From Mya arenaria (Eukaryota; Mollusca; Bivalvia; Myida; Myidae), in contig NC_069136.1 in NCBI RefSeq assembly GCF_026914265.1, positions 26,486,701 to 26,550,700 on the forward strand: DNA of 64,000 nucleotides, given 5' to 3'. The translations under genes were made by a program, and so were the position numbers. Position 1 is the first letter of the stretch. The number at the start of each line of letters is the position of its first letter. Shown here piece after piece: positions 49,201 to 60,252 of this stretch. The notes beneath the pieces were generated by a model that ran no database searches, had not been told where the DNA came from, and was given only the letters and a program-made list of their open reading frames with translations.

Positions 49201-52024
49201 GGTCGCGGCGACCCCCAATGTAAAAAACATTTCCGCTCAATATCTTGAGAATGGTTTGACCTAGGTTCACCAAACTTGGTAGGGAGGTTGGTCGTGAGGT
49301 GTAGAGGATCCCTATTGTTTTTGGGGTCACTAGGTCAAAGGTCAAGGTCGCGGCGACCCCCAATATAAAAAACATTTCTGCTCAAAATCTTGAGAACGGT
49401 TTGACCTAGGTTCACCAAACTTGGTAGGGAGGTTGGTCATGAGGTGTAGAAGATCCCTATTGTTTTTGGGGTCACTAGGTCAAAGGTCAAGGTCGCGGCG
49501 ACCCCCAATGTAAAAAACATTTCCGCTCAATATCTTGAGAATGGTTTGACCTAGGTTCACCAAACTTGGTAGGGAGGTTGATCATGAGGTTTAGAAAACT
49601 CCTATATTTTGGGGGGTCACAAGGTCAAAGGTCAACGTCGCTGTGACCTCTAATGTAAAAAAATATTTCCGTGCAATATCAGGAGAATGCTTTGATCTAG
49701 GTTCACCAAACTTTGAAGTGAGGTTGGTCATGATGTCTAGTTGATTTTGCAATCAGTTGGTCAAAGGTCAAGGTCACTGACCTTGAGGTGAAGAACCGGT
49801 TTCTGCTCAATAACTCAAGAACGTTTACACCCAGGAACTTCATACTTGGTATGCCAGTTAGTCATGACTAGTTGATGGCCCCTATTGATTTTGGGATCCA
49901 TCATTGATTATTTCTCACCTACGACCACACAATGGGGGAGACATGCGCTTTTTCAAAAAAGCAATCTCTAGTTTTCTACTGTTTGAAAATGAACTTCGCA
50001 TATGAAGGTTTAGTAGCATTGTGAATGATCTTGGCATTTGGAGCATTAAATGATCTTAGCATTTGGACCTAAGCACACCAAATGAATTATGAATTGTGTC
50101 CAATTTGTATACTAGCCTAACGATCAACTTCACATATCAAAGAAAGCTGGGTACCACTGTCAGAGAAACAGTGAAATATCATTTATATTTTGCTAATTAA
50201 TCTTCAATGATGTTTTGAATCGCATATGATAAGTCTGGCTCATCTATTACAGTGGTTAAAATTAACACAAGTCTGCATGACCTGGTAAAATGTCTTTGGG
50301 GCTTGCTCAAATTCTGAATTTTATAAAAAATAAAGCAGGGCTTGCAGTGGTCATTAACACAAGCCTGCAAGCCCTGCACTGGTAAAATGTCTTCCGGGCT
50401 TGCTCAAATTCTGAATTTTATATAGTAAGGCTTGTTAAAAAAAATTGATGCCCAGCAATAGTATAAGAATTCGAGCTTTTTCATCCAAAATTCTAATTTC
50501 GATGATTGGGCTTGTTAAAAAAATTAGTATAAGAATTCGGCTTGTTCATCCATAAGTCTTATTTCAATGACTGCTATTAAATTATAAAATGTTGTTGGTA
50601 TCATATGATCACTGTAGTGTCTGCATTTTTTTTGAAATATACAAACTTGATAAGATTTTAACCTTTAAACTGATTCGCAGGCATGGTATTTATTTTGTGT
50701 TCTCAAACAATGATTCACTTCATATTTCAGCCCGTTGAGCATCCCCACGGTGGTGGTAACCATCAGCATATTGGTAAGGCCTCCACAGTCAGACGAGACT
50801 GCTCTGCTGGTAAAAAGGTACGCCATCACTTAATACTTTATATGTGTATGGAAAGGCTCTAAGTTCGAGCTTGCTGTATAATGTTACCATAATGAAAATT
50901 GACACAAGCCATAATCAACTTCAGGCAAGTAAACAAATGGGGGTTTTATGCCCCTATAGGAGTCGTATATTAATGCATTGTCTTTCCCCCCATAAGTCAA
51001 ATTGTGCAGCGTCTCAGTTGTAACTTAACTTAAATTTATCAAAATTTTAACCAACGTTCATTGATTCAACCAACGTTCATTTATCAAAATTTTAACCAAC
51101 GTTCATTGATTCATATAGCAGTATGGGAAGGTGTTTCATTGTGTCAATTAGCCTTTGAGGTTTTCATGGTAATAATTTGTGTCTCCCCTTTCATCAATTT
51201 CAATTGGATATCAATCCACATTCACATAATTGTAAAGCAGCATTGGAAATGTGTATCGCACGTAGCATTTGTGTATGTCTTAAATGTCAGTCACACTTGA
51301 AAGTCTACCAAGCCCTATCGGAAATTCATAGATATTATTCGAATGACAGCTGTAACCTTATTACTTTCGATCTGATTTCAAACTTCATAGCAGCATTAGT
51401 AAGGTGTGACGCTTATACATGTAGCATTCTTGCTCTCACTTTTGAAGCCCAAGTCAGTTTTAATGAGTGCTTAAGGGATTTAATAGAAATAACTCTTTTG
51501 AACATTTAATTGCAATGTGAATTTTTGGCAGTTCTTTTGATCTCGGCCATTAATGTTTAAATTTTAGTGGGAATTGAATTATTTTTACAGATTTTAAGGG
51601 ATCCATCTGAATGCATTTTATGGATATAATTTTAAAATAACCTCTTATTTAACATGTTGTCAACTTGGAACATACATAAATTGAAGAAGATAATTGCGTG
51701 ATGATATATGACGTTATGATGATATATCCAATCTTGTTGGTTAAACTTGTATAATGATAAATCTTCATTCATTGAACAGTTATTATGTTAAAATAACTAG
51801 ACAGATACTTGGAAAAGCAGTCCCCAATTTTTCTTACATGAAAGCTGATATAGATCTTGCCATGCCTGAATGGGTTGTTTTTCAAAAAAAGGTTAATTTG
51901 ATGTGTTTTTAATATTGAATGATGAATATATTGGATGTTTGTGCTTCAGGTGGGTCTTATTGCCGCCAGAAGGACCGGTCGTCTGCGTGGTACCAGTTCT
52001 ATCAAGGCAAAGGACAAGGAGTAA
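46267..52024 (+). CDS. RPL8: 60S ribosomal protein L8 (uL2), six coding exons
   Basis: Coding exons: 46267-46404, 46803-46944, 47726-47944, 48239-48354, 50731-50817, 51950-52024. All introns are GT-AG and in phase, totalling 777 nt, which gives 258 residues plus TAA (human: 257). The protein reads [14 protein letters not shown] at the N terminus and keeps the uL2 hallmarks: [40 protein letters not shown], the RGKLARASG loop, [36 protein letters not shown], and the peptidyl-transferase-proximal loop [15 protein letters not shown] containing the conserved histidine. uL2 binds 28S rRNA near the peptidyl-transferase centre and bridges the subunits. The start is fixed by homology and by the noncoding first exon. 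Introns host one clear and one possible C/D snoRNA (introns 2 and 3, counting the 5'UTR intron as 1) and a 1.55-kb repeat element (coding intron 48355-50730). GC content of the exons is clearly above the surroundings. Confidence 0.97.
46563..46640 (+). ncRNA. intronic C/D-box snoRNA in RPL8 (candidate 2'-O-methylation guide)
   Basis: The intron between 46405 and 46802 holds all C/D elements in order. A 7-bp terminal stem TGTTTGC (46563-46569) pairs with GCAAACA (46634-46640). Box C is ATGATGA (46571-46577), box D' CTGA (46601-46604), box C' TGATGAT (46614-46620) and box D CTGA (46630-46633). The 13-16 nt before box D' (TTTCTTCACTTTGAC) are complementary to GUCAAAGUGAAGAAA, which I recall as a conserved 28S rRNA segment upstream of the CGGCGGGAGUAAC region. 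By the D+5 rule the methylated base would be the second A of CAAAG. The rRNA match is from memory; the box structure is read directly. Confidence 0.8.
47230..47474. repeat. MITE, GGTATTCATAAA family, in RPL8 intron
   Basis: The ends are GGCCAGGGCCTGGTATTA and GAATACCAGCCCAGGCC, with the internal AGGAAAATGACTTGAGA segment shared with copies at 19.2-19.7 and 23.3 kb. Confidence 0.7.
47585..47653 (+). ncRNA. possible second, degenerate C/D-box snoRNA with the same D' guide
   Basis: In the next RPL8 intron a box C ATGATGA (47588-47594) is followed by TTTTCTTCACTTTGAC and box D' CTGA (47619-47622). That guide is identical to the one in the snoRNA at 46563-46640. A CTGA at 47647-47650 could be box D. 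C' is poor (around TGTTGAA) and I find no good terminal stem, so this may be a decayed duplicate rather than an active gene. Confidence 0.45.
48419..49971. repeat. tandem-core element D in RPL8 intron: nine ~145-bp repeats with terminal hairpin
   Basis: The left end is a hairpin GTCTCCCCC-TCTCT-GGGGGAGAC followed by CATATTGTTTTTGCCCTGTC and a GTCC-rich tract (48458-48495). Units (TTTCCGCTCAATATCTTGAG ... GACCTAGGTTCACCAAACTT ... GGGAGGTTGGTCATGAGG) repeat every 145 bp and decay after about 49600. The right end has AATGGGGGAGACATGCG, a small GCTTTT/AAAAGC hairpin and CTAG before T, which resembles a Helitron 3' end. Minus frames of 61 residues repeating every 145 bp are by-products. Confidence 0.9.
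50255..50570. repeat. two-plus tandem copies of the 25826-25990 repeat
   Basis: The GGGGCTTGCTCAAATTCTGA-type segment occurs at about 50300 and 50396. TTCATCCA(A/T)AA tails recur at about 50480 and 50550. It lies in the large RPL8 intron. Confidence 0.7.
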
Positions 52025-52082
52025 AAGTGTTATGGACCTTAACTTATCGAGCCTTTCTGACATTTATGTGTACAGCAGGCAA

Positions 52083-52088
52083 AATAAA
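52083..52088 (+). promoter_or_regulatory. candidate RPL8 polyadenylation signal
   Basis: AATAAA lies 58 nt after the RPL8 stop codon and is followed by a T/G-rich stretch (tgtgtgtgtttatgtgtg). This matches the very short 3' UTRs of ribosomal protein genes. Confidence 0.7.
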
Positions 52089-52105
52089 GAAAGAAACAAG
52101 CTTGT

Positions 52106-53386
52106 GTGTGTTTATGTGTGCATGTAAATTGAGTTGGTAAGCCTATGAATATAAGTATCTTTCATGTTTTTCTGATGTGGAGGGGAAATCCTGACTGGAG
52201 GGAATGTGGAAAAGTCAGTGATATTGATTGCGAGTTATTGCCCTTTAGTTAATGAAAGATGCTTTGATTTGTATGTCCAGAGCAATTTCTATGGACAGAA
52301 AGAAGTTAATAGTGCGATGATGTTCACACATATATATATCCTTAATTGGGTCTGAAGAGGAGTTACTGCTCATTTAAATAATGAATTAGCAACTTGTCTG
52401 CCTGGAGCAATTACTGTGTTACTGACAACACTTTTAACTGCACTCGAATGTTTCATCTTGGTCAAGTCTTAAACAGGAGAGAGTTATTACTTTCATTGAT
52501 AAAGCCAGCTTAAACTTGTTGGTACAGGGTCATTTCTAGGTTACTAATACTTTATTATCCCTGCTGAACCGAATGTTTCAGGAGGCGGATACTGTTTGGG
52601 CTTTGTCGATCTTGGAAATGATAAGTAAGATAAATAAAGTTCAAACTTAGTCAGGATGGTCCCCTGGATGAATTCTCAACCGCTTGTATAAGTGGGTCAC
52701 ATTGGGTCAAAAACTAGGTCAGTAGGTCAAATCTTACAAAAAAACTTTGGAATACTGAAGGCAATATATCTGTCCCAATATTTATAAAACTTGGGAGAAA
52801 GATTTCCTGATGATATCATTCACTAATTAGAAACTGTTACATGGGTCTTATCTTTGTAAAGTCGTGTCATTAGCATTAATTGGTCAGACTGTTCAAACTG
52901 TGATCAGAATACATGTTCCCCTTGGATGTTATCATGACAGACTGTAATAGTGGGTCATGTTGGGTCTTAAAGTCATTAGGTGAAATCTTTGAAACAAATG
53001 GAGGCATTATATCTGCTCCAATCTTCATAAAACTTTAGTCAGAAAAATATTTGCCTCCATGAAATCTTGGATTGTACATAACTATGTCGCAAGGTCAAAT
53101 CGTAGAAAGACCTTGTGAACTCTCAGAAGTCCTTATTTTTGCAAAATTTCTGCTCCAAACTTAATGAATATTGTTAATAAAGTTTGCCTTGATGAAATCC
53201 TTGATCAGTGTTAAACTAGTACCGTAACATTGTCAAATCTCAATGCTACAATATATACCAAATTCTTTTTATTTCAAACATTTACAAATAAAATCGAAGG
53301 CAACATTTATTAGAGTGCATCACTCTCCAGCCATATTGGTTATATATTTGACCAACACTTTATTTCCATTCAAACTCTTGCCTTTT
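52106..53386. other. intergenic sequence with degenerate ~145-bp core-type repeats
   Basis: Downstream of RPL8, phrases such as 'gggtcaaaaactaggtcagtaggtcaaatc', 'ggtcttaaagtcattaggtgaaatc' and 'aaggtcaaatcgtag' recur at irregular spacing (52690-53110), suggesting heavily decayed tandem-core units. No gene was found. Confidence 0.5.
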
Positions 53387-53618
53387 CATACGGAGGATAT
53401 TAATTCAACGAATTTACTTGGTGAAACTTGCATGATGTGTGTAAAAAGTTTTGGCTGGATCGGGTCAGTAAAATGAGTATTACAAATTATAACCCCCTTT
53501 TCATACGGAGATATTAATTCAACGAATTTACTTGGTGAAACTTACATGGTGTGTGTAAAAAGTTTTGGCTGGATCGGGTCAGTAAAATGAGTATTACAAA
53601 TTATAACCCCCTTTAAAG
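53387..53618. repeat. two-copy tandem duplication, ~115 bp
   Basis: TTTTCATACGGAG(G)ATATTAATTC begins at about 53386 and 53501. Each copy ends with AAATTATAACCCCCTTT. The copies differ by only a few bases, so the duplication is recent. Confidence 0.85.
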
Positions 53619-56421
53619 AACTTGGTATGTTGGTAAATAGACTTGTCGGTAGGCAGGAGACCAAACCTCATCCTTATGATAAATAGGTCTTGGGCATAAG
53701 ATCCTTAAAATAAGCAGGGAGGTTGGTCATGACCAGCAGATGGATAATCCCTTTCATTTTGAGGTCAGTAGGTCACGGTCACAGTTACCTTGGACACAAC
53801 AATCTTGTCTGAATGATTACACAAGAGTATGCTAGTGTTTTCAAATTTGGAAGGGAGGTTGGTTTTGACCTGCAGATGACCTATATTGATTTTGGGATCA
53901 GCAGGTCAAGGTCACAGTGATCTTGAAAACAGAAACCTTGTCCGATCAGTTTAAGGAAAACTTCTTTAACATACGGTCCTCAAACCAGTAAAGATATTGG
54001 TAACCACTTCAATTGACATGAAAGAAGCCATTTGTATGTCTATAAATTGCATTGCCTATTATTTAAACCTGATATTATTCAGTTAACTAATTCACTTCTG
54101 CCACCAGGGGATGCATATAAAAAATGTTTTACTGAAATTTCTCAACTCCTATAACAACCAAGGTCCACTGGGGGACATTTGTCACATGACTATAACATGC
54201 TATGTGGGAACGGACACTGGATATAGCTCAAAAAATGATAAATCAATAAAGCGTTTGATTTTGACACATGGGAAGTTTTCTATCATTTTTGTATTTTATG
54301 ATTATATATTTATCAAAATCGAAGGGTTTCAAATAACGTGACCCTGTGCAATTTATGACTATGATGGACATGTGTCTCCTCTTTTGTATAATAGCCCAAT
54401 TCTGGCCGAAAGTTGCATGATCGCTCATAAATGTTCATTCACGTGGTACGATTTCAAACATTAATCAATAAATTGGAAATAAGAATAAAAACTGAATCGA
54501 GCAATTCCATTGTAATAACATTATCTAGTAATGTGTAAGATATCAATACGATATGTGTTGTTGTTATGGAGATATTCATACCTTTTGATGCCCTGGCGGT
54601 GTACTGGGGATAGATGAAGCAAATAAATAACTGCACAGTGGACTGAGGATAGTAACGATGTAATTAGAATAACGAGACTGTTATAAAAATTACGGCCATT
54701 TACGCGAGCTCGAGGGAAAATTTTTTTTGATGGTGTCCATATCGAGGGATGAGAGCAAAAAAAATGTAGCTGTTTTTTGTATCTGTATGCACTTAAAACT
54801 GATTCATTAATATAGATTAGTTAACCGTGACGCATTTTTCATGCATCAACGTTCGATTCGCAAATATCTAAATATTTTAAATACGCCGGTGATCTGATTT
54901 ATTGATGAATACAAAACATATGGCCGCAGAATTTATGTGGTGTTTGCTATTCATATATATACTATTGCCTGGTAAATCAAGTACGTACGTTTGTGCACAC
55001 AGAAAGTCATCAGTAGGGAATGAGATATTGTGATCAAATTTGGATCACGTGAAGCTTTTTTCTAGGGTCGATGTTGCTATTACTTAGAACAGAATAATGG
55101 TCTCTACTCGTTCTCATCAGTGAAAAAGTATGTATTGTGACCAACCCTGATATTTAAGCAGCTTGCATATATACGTTCATTTCGGAGAGCATGGATCAAA
55201 CTCATTGTTAACTAAAGTTTGCTCAATAATTTTTATGAAATTTTAGTAAATAAAATTATTTTACTCTTACTTTTTGCAGATTATTTAAAATTTCGAAATA
55301 GACATACTTGTATATTGTATATTAACAGTGTTACTATCAATTTCTGTCCCATATTACATGTTATTACCAGGACACATTTCTCAACTTTGAAACTATCCCC
55401 AGTACATAATACGGCTGTGAACAATTCTAAGGGCATATCTTTAACAGTTTAAAAGTTAACACAGCAAGATCTTACCTCTGGTAAAGAAAAACAACTGCAT
55501 AATTGTCTGTTTACTTATCACTTTTTGAGCTATATCCGGTGTCCGTTCCCACACAGTGTAACAGCTCTAGTCTGGACTAACCCTATTCAATGTTACTATT
55601 GGAATTAGTACGCAGGGAAACAGACTATGACAGCTTTTGTTATCCTTTGAATAATGAGATCAGCTTAAATGTGTATGTCCGGAGACATTCCTATGTTACT
55701 TATTTAGTGCACCACAATTATGTTGCTATATGCGTACCACAGATTTATCAAAACAAATTTGATGAATGAGAAATTTGCTACTTATAGACAAAAAATATAA
55801 TACACTTACATGGGTGTATAACTATAGTGCCGTTTGAACGCACACGTTTCGTCACGATCGGGTCAGTAACACTAAAGTTACTTCTCTTTAATTAATGAAA
55901 GCTGCTTTAAAAAATACATGGGTGGTTTGAAATCATAAGTTTCGTCTGTATCGGATCAGTTACACTATAGCAAACCCTCTTAATTTAATGAAATCAGCTT
56001 AAATTTGGTCGTAAGGATCCATAACTGTGTTACTGATGTACATAAATATATTCAAACCTCATGTGTTGACCTATAGCGCGATGAAGCGTACAGCTTTCGT
56101 CAGGATTGGATCAGTAATTACATGTGTGTATAACTAGTCTGGTATGCCACGCACAATTTTTATTTGGATCGGGAAGTTATGCAAGTGGTATTACCCTTTA
56201 CTTGATAAGGTTCATCTATGTTTATCATGATGTTCCATGTTTCTTGTTTGTGATATTTGGGGGAGGGGGGGGGGGGGGGGTTGTGTTCTATTTCTTTGGT
56301 GTTTACTCTGTGCTTCTTTAAACGGGGTTTGTGTTTAAACTTTTGGCTACTGAGTTTGTTCCTGTAGTTTTTCACATAATAGTTATAATTAAAAGTTGCT
56401 AGCTAAGGTAGTCGTTGTTTA
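53619..56421. other. intergenic sequence, no gene recognised
   Basis: It contains decayed tandem-core phrases (53715-53900, GGGAGGTTGGTCATGACCAG), and a ~35-bp inverted pair TGTGGGAACGGACACTGGAT (54201) / complement near 55523-55556, 1.3 kb apart. Degenerate repeats 'ggatcagta..taac' lie at 55840-56170 and a poly-G run at 56262-56282. Confidence 0.5.
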
Positions 56422-56924
56422 TTAAAGGGACTGTGTCACAGATTGGCACCAAAAAAAGTTTTTTCTGTAACGAATATCAGGATAATTATCTAATAGAATG
56501 TGTTTTACGCTTTGATATTATAATTGTAAAAAAGTACCAAAATGTAAAAAAAAAATGTGTCGGAGACCGGGTTCGAACCCACGTCGCCAAAATTGAAGAC
56601 CAGCGTCTTACTCACTGAGCTACAGAGGCTTATTCTAATCGGGTGACAAAATTAAGCTATACACCTACCTCGGTAATATCAAGTGAAAACACAGACTAGC
56701 CAATCACGAATAAGGAATGAATTCTACCTGGTAGACATACCCAGTAATCTTTTTTTAAAGAAAAAATACGAAATAACTGCTAAACTTAAATAAATTGTAA
56801 ACTATGTGGTATTTCAGTTAGTAAGTTTCAATGCATTGTACACATCGATGCCAAGTTTATGTCAGCTTTCGACAATTTTATTTTTATTTTCGCATTTTTA
56901 TCATACGTGAGACAGCCCCTTTAA
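56422..56924. repeat. TTAA MITE carrying a well-preserved tRNA-like segment, copy 2
   Basis: The ends are TTAAAGGGACTGTGTCACAG and GAGACAGCCCCTTTAA (503 bp). On the minus strand, 56630-56559 resembles a tRNA: an acceptor-like GCCTCTG, A box TAGCTCAGTGAGT, an anticodon-like arm, and a perfect T arm GGGTTCGAACCC. The anticodon arm is longer than normal and the acceptor stem is imperfect, so it is a tRNA-derived repeat, not a tRNA gene. Confidence 0.85.
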
Positions 56925-57543
56925 GAAAGTAAGTGAATTATCTGGTTGATAAGGTATTCACTGGTTGCTTAAGAAGTCATTGTTTGCTTAAAAGCCATTG
57001 GTTGCTGAGAAAGTCATAGGTTGCTTAGAAGGTCATTGGTAGCTAAAGAAACTAGTGGTGGCTAAGTAAGTATTTAGTTGCTTAATAATGATGGCTAAAG
57101 AGTTGATTGGTTGAAAAGGAAGTCATTGGTTGCTAAGGATGAAGTTTCATGTACCATGAAGTTTACTAAGATGATATCAAGTAAAATAAAAACAAAACCA
57201 CTATACGACGTCATACATCTGTATGTACAGTATTTCGATTATTCATGGCCTCATTAACTGTCATAAACACATATTTATTTAGCTATTGTTAGTTTTTGAA
57301 ATCAATTTATTTTGTGGCAATGTTAAAATTTGTTGCATGCTGAAACTGTTTTTGATAGTTAAAAGATGACTTAAAAGGCTTATATTTCAAATCATACACA
57401 CCGAAAAAAACATTTATAGAGGGTGAACATTTAGTTGATTATAGTTATTTTTTAAATTGAGAAAATACTTAAGCATGTTTACTAAATATTTAGTAGAATG
57501 ACACTTTTAACACGATATAATCAGCTATAAGCTTTTATCATGC

Positions 57544-57640
57544 TAGTCTAAAATAATAGACGTATTATACGGGATTCTTCTTATCCCTATTTTCCATATG
57601 AAAAAAATCGTAAAAAATCCGTCAACGTACAAAATATAAT
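57544..57640. repeat. fragment of the AATAATAGACG(T/A)TTATACGGG family
   Basis: CTAGTCTAAAATAATAGACG ... ATACGGGATTCTTCTTATCC ... AATCCGTCAACGTAC matches the arms of the palindrome at 57944-58160 and the element at 39476-40168. Confidence 0.7.
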
Positions 57641-57943
57641 GCATATTGAAAAAAAAAGCATTTGCAGAAGGTGAGCATTTAGCTTGCAATTTGCGTTGAT
57701 GGCTATGTCATAAATATGGTTGTGTTTAACCATACTCTTTAATATCCGTTTGAAATCGAAACTAGCTTTAGTCATTTTGGGTGAGTATTTTACACTTTGT
57801 TATTTTTTTAAAGATTTTAATTACTGGCTTCTTAATAATTAAGGTATGGCACAAGTGACATCCTATATTATATTTAAAGCCTATATATTCGGTATCGGGT
57901 GAGAGAGGGCGCACATAGAGGAGCAAAAAGTGACGTTACGGTC

Positions 57944-58160
57944 CCTCTAGTCTAAAATAATAGACGTGTTATACGGGATTCTTCTAATTCATATCAAAAA
58001 TCGTAAAACTAATCCGTTAACGTAGAATTTTTTTGACTACGGCCCTCCTAAATAAAATTCTGGACCTTACAATATTTGTACGTGGACGGATTTTTTTACG
58101 ATTTTTGATACGGCAAATCCTTTAGAAGAATCTCGTTTAACACGTTATTATTTTAAACTA
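57944..58160. repeat. palindromic MITE, AATAATAGACGTGTTATACGGG family
   Basis: The left arm (CTAGTCTAAAATAATAGACG ... CGGGATTCTTCTA, AAAAATCGTAAAA, GTTAACGTA) pairs with the right arm (TACGTGGACGG, TTTTACGATTTTT, TAGAAGAATCTCG, AACACGTTATTATTTTAAAC). It abuts the 58170-61335 element directly. Confidence 0.8.
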
Positions 58161-58737
58161 ATCCTTGACCACGGCGGGGAATCCACGTGACCAAATGGTA
58201 GGTTTCAGTGCAAGATGGCGTCACCAAAACGCTCGACTCGAGCCGAAAATCAAGGCAATACATATAATTATAAAAGTTTCTTTATTTGTTAACATAGCCT
58301 ATCATATGCCCACCTACCTAGTGTGTATTAGCATATCCATGTTTTCCTTGAAACTTTAACCGTTCTCGAGAACACTTCGGCAATGTTTCCAAAATGTACG
58401 AAATCCAACTGGTAGGTTACAGTTCCATTTATCATTTTGGCTCGGATTTAGCAGAAAATGAGGTTATAATTTGGGAAAATCGCAAAAAAACACTTTAGTT
58501 TTGTTTAAACATAACAGGCATATGCATTTGGCAACGAATATTTTAATGATTTTAAAAGATATGAGCACGAAAAGAAAATGATAGGTTGCAGCTCCGATTT
58601 TTGAAGAGATAGGTTGCAGTTCCATATAAAGGTTGTCGTCTGGACTGCAAATTATGTAATGTGATTGTATCACTGATATTGTATACAAGCATGGAGAAAT
58701 TGAAATGTGACAAACTGTTTTTATTTTTATGAATTAA

Positions 58738-58785
<48 letters not shown>

Positions 58786-58786
58786 G
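58738..58786. repeat. (TA)n microsatellite
   Basis: About 48 bp of nearly uninterrupted TA, just inside the left arm of the 58170-61335 element. Confidence 0.95.
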
Positions 58787-58875
58787 GACACGTCGTGTAT
58801 ATAATATCAGGATGTTTAACATTTTTATTTATTTACTGCCGATATATTATTATGTGAAGTATTATGGATACAACT

Positions 58876-59325
58876 TTTCTTCCACCTCAGATAAGTACAT
58901 CCAATAATTTAACCATGCTAGATATTCTTATCTTGCCCACGGGCAAAGATAAAATGCCCGTATGGAACTCCTTTTTAATGGTCACCACATTGTAATTACC
59001 TCCCTTGTTGAAGACTGTCGTCTGTAGCATCATGGAAACCTTGTATTGTGACAATATTTAGAATGCTAGTTAATTATTTCTCGCTTCGAATGTCACCATA
59101 AAACAGTTTTCACGCACCATTCAAGAAATAATGGTTCACTCTCCTTAGGACTATTTAAAGACCGATTTTACTTTTGATTTAATCGGAATCACTGCGCGCA
59201 TATCCATGACAACCACGAATTATCTCATATCCATACGCAATTATTTTCACTATGCACAAAAGAGTTCCAGCAAAAAACTCATTTTTACTTAATTATTTTT
59301 AACTGAGGTGGGAGAAAAAGCATCT
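58876..59325. repeat. nested inverted-repeat insertion
   Basis: CTTTTCTTCCACCTCAG (58877) and CTGAGGTGGGAGAAAAAG (to about 59321) form imperfect inverted ends. An internal TTGCCCACGGGCAA palindrome lies at about 58934. It lies inside the larger 58170-61335 element. Confidence 0.6.
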
Positions 59326-60252
59326 ACCATAGCCGCTCGCGTAAGAAAGGGTAAACCTCGTTTCCGCAAAACACCCTACGCTCGGGTCGGAATGAACCTA
59401 TCTTACACTCTCGGCCATGGAAGAAACTTATAATCTTTATCCTGATCAAGTGTTAAAGATTTCTTTAGTTGAAGTTACCTTTAGGTAACACAAGGTTTAA
59501 TAAATAAAAAATACCAATCACTTGTTTGGTATTTGTTCATTTAAACAAAGGTGGTCTCAATTGGTCCGAAGTCGTTCAACACGGCGCATTAATCGAAAGC
59601 TAACTCTTCAATATCTTACATCATATTTTTTCTAGTACTGATATTAAGTCAGGTAATGCATGTTCATGACACGGAAGGATTATAACAGCGACGAATGTAG
59701 TTTTATAATTAAACAATGGAGGAATAAGCTAGGTTTAAACCCCATCATCCTGCGATTAAACAATATTTTTACATATAAAATGCATGTTGACATTGAAAAC
59801 CAGTCGAGTTTAATTCGTTGATCTTGTTCAAACGCAAGTAACAAAGTTAAACGTTATACTTAACTAAAATGACAAACATTGCCTTTCATGAGTTCTGCTT
59901 ACATGAACTGGTGACCAAATATATATATTACATGTAATATGTAAGGAGCGATTTAAAAGTTCAAACGTAAATGGGTAATAAATATACAAGCTGATATAGG
60001 AAGTTGCTTTTGACATGCACCAATCGGCATTCTACAACAATTAACACAAAATGTTTATTGATTCATATTATAACGCACACACATATATATATTAAAGCTA
60101 AAATATCAAATGTAAGAACGGCATCAGCATAACATGAACTTTTTATTATGATATTTACAGTGAAAATGGATATATTTATCGTGTTTTTTTGTTATGAGAA
60201 TGGCACATGAGTCTTTTCTGATGATCTTTGTTGGAAGCTGTTTCGACAAATT

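Noticed and set aside
48900..49375. Three nearly identical 61-residue minus-strand proteins
   Set aside because: They recur exactly every 145 bp because of tandem-core element D and lack start context or homology.
54190..55556. A transposon bounded by TGTGGGAACGGACAC inverted repeats
   Set aside because: The inverted match is only about 35 bp and does not extend to clear termini or target duplications, so element boundaries cannot be supported.
56559..56630. A functional tRNA gene
   Set aside because: The T arm and boxes are good, but the anticodon arm is oversized, the acceptor stem is imperfect, and it sits inside a MITE with a degraded second copy at 25172-25235.
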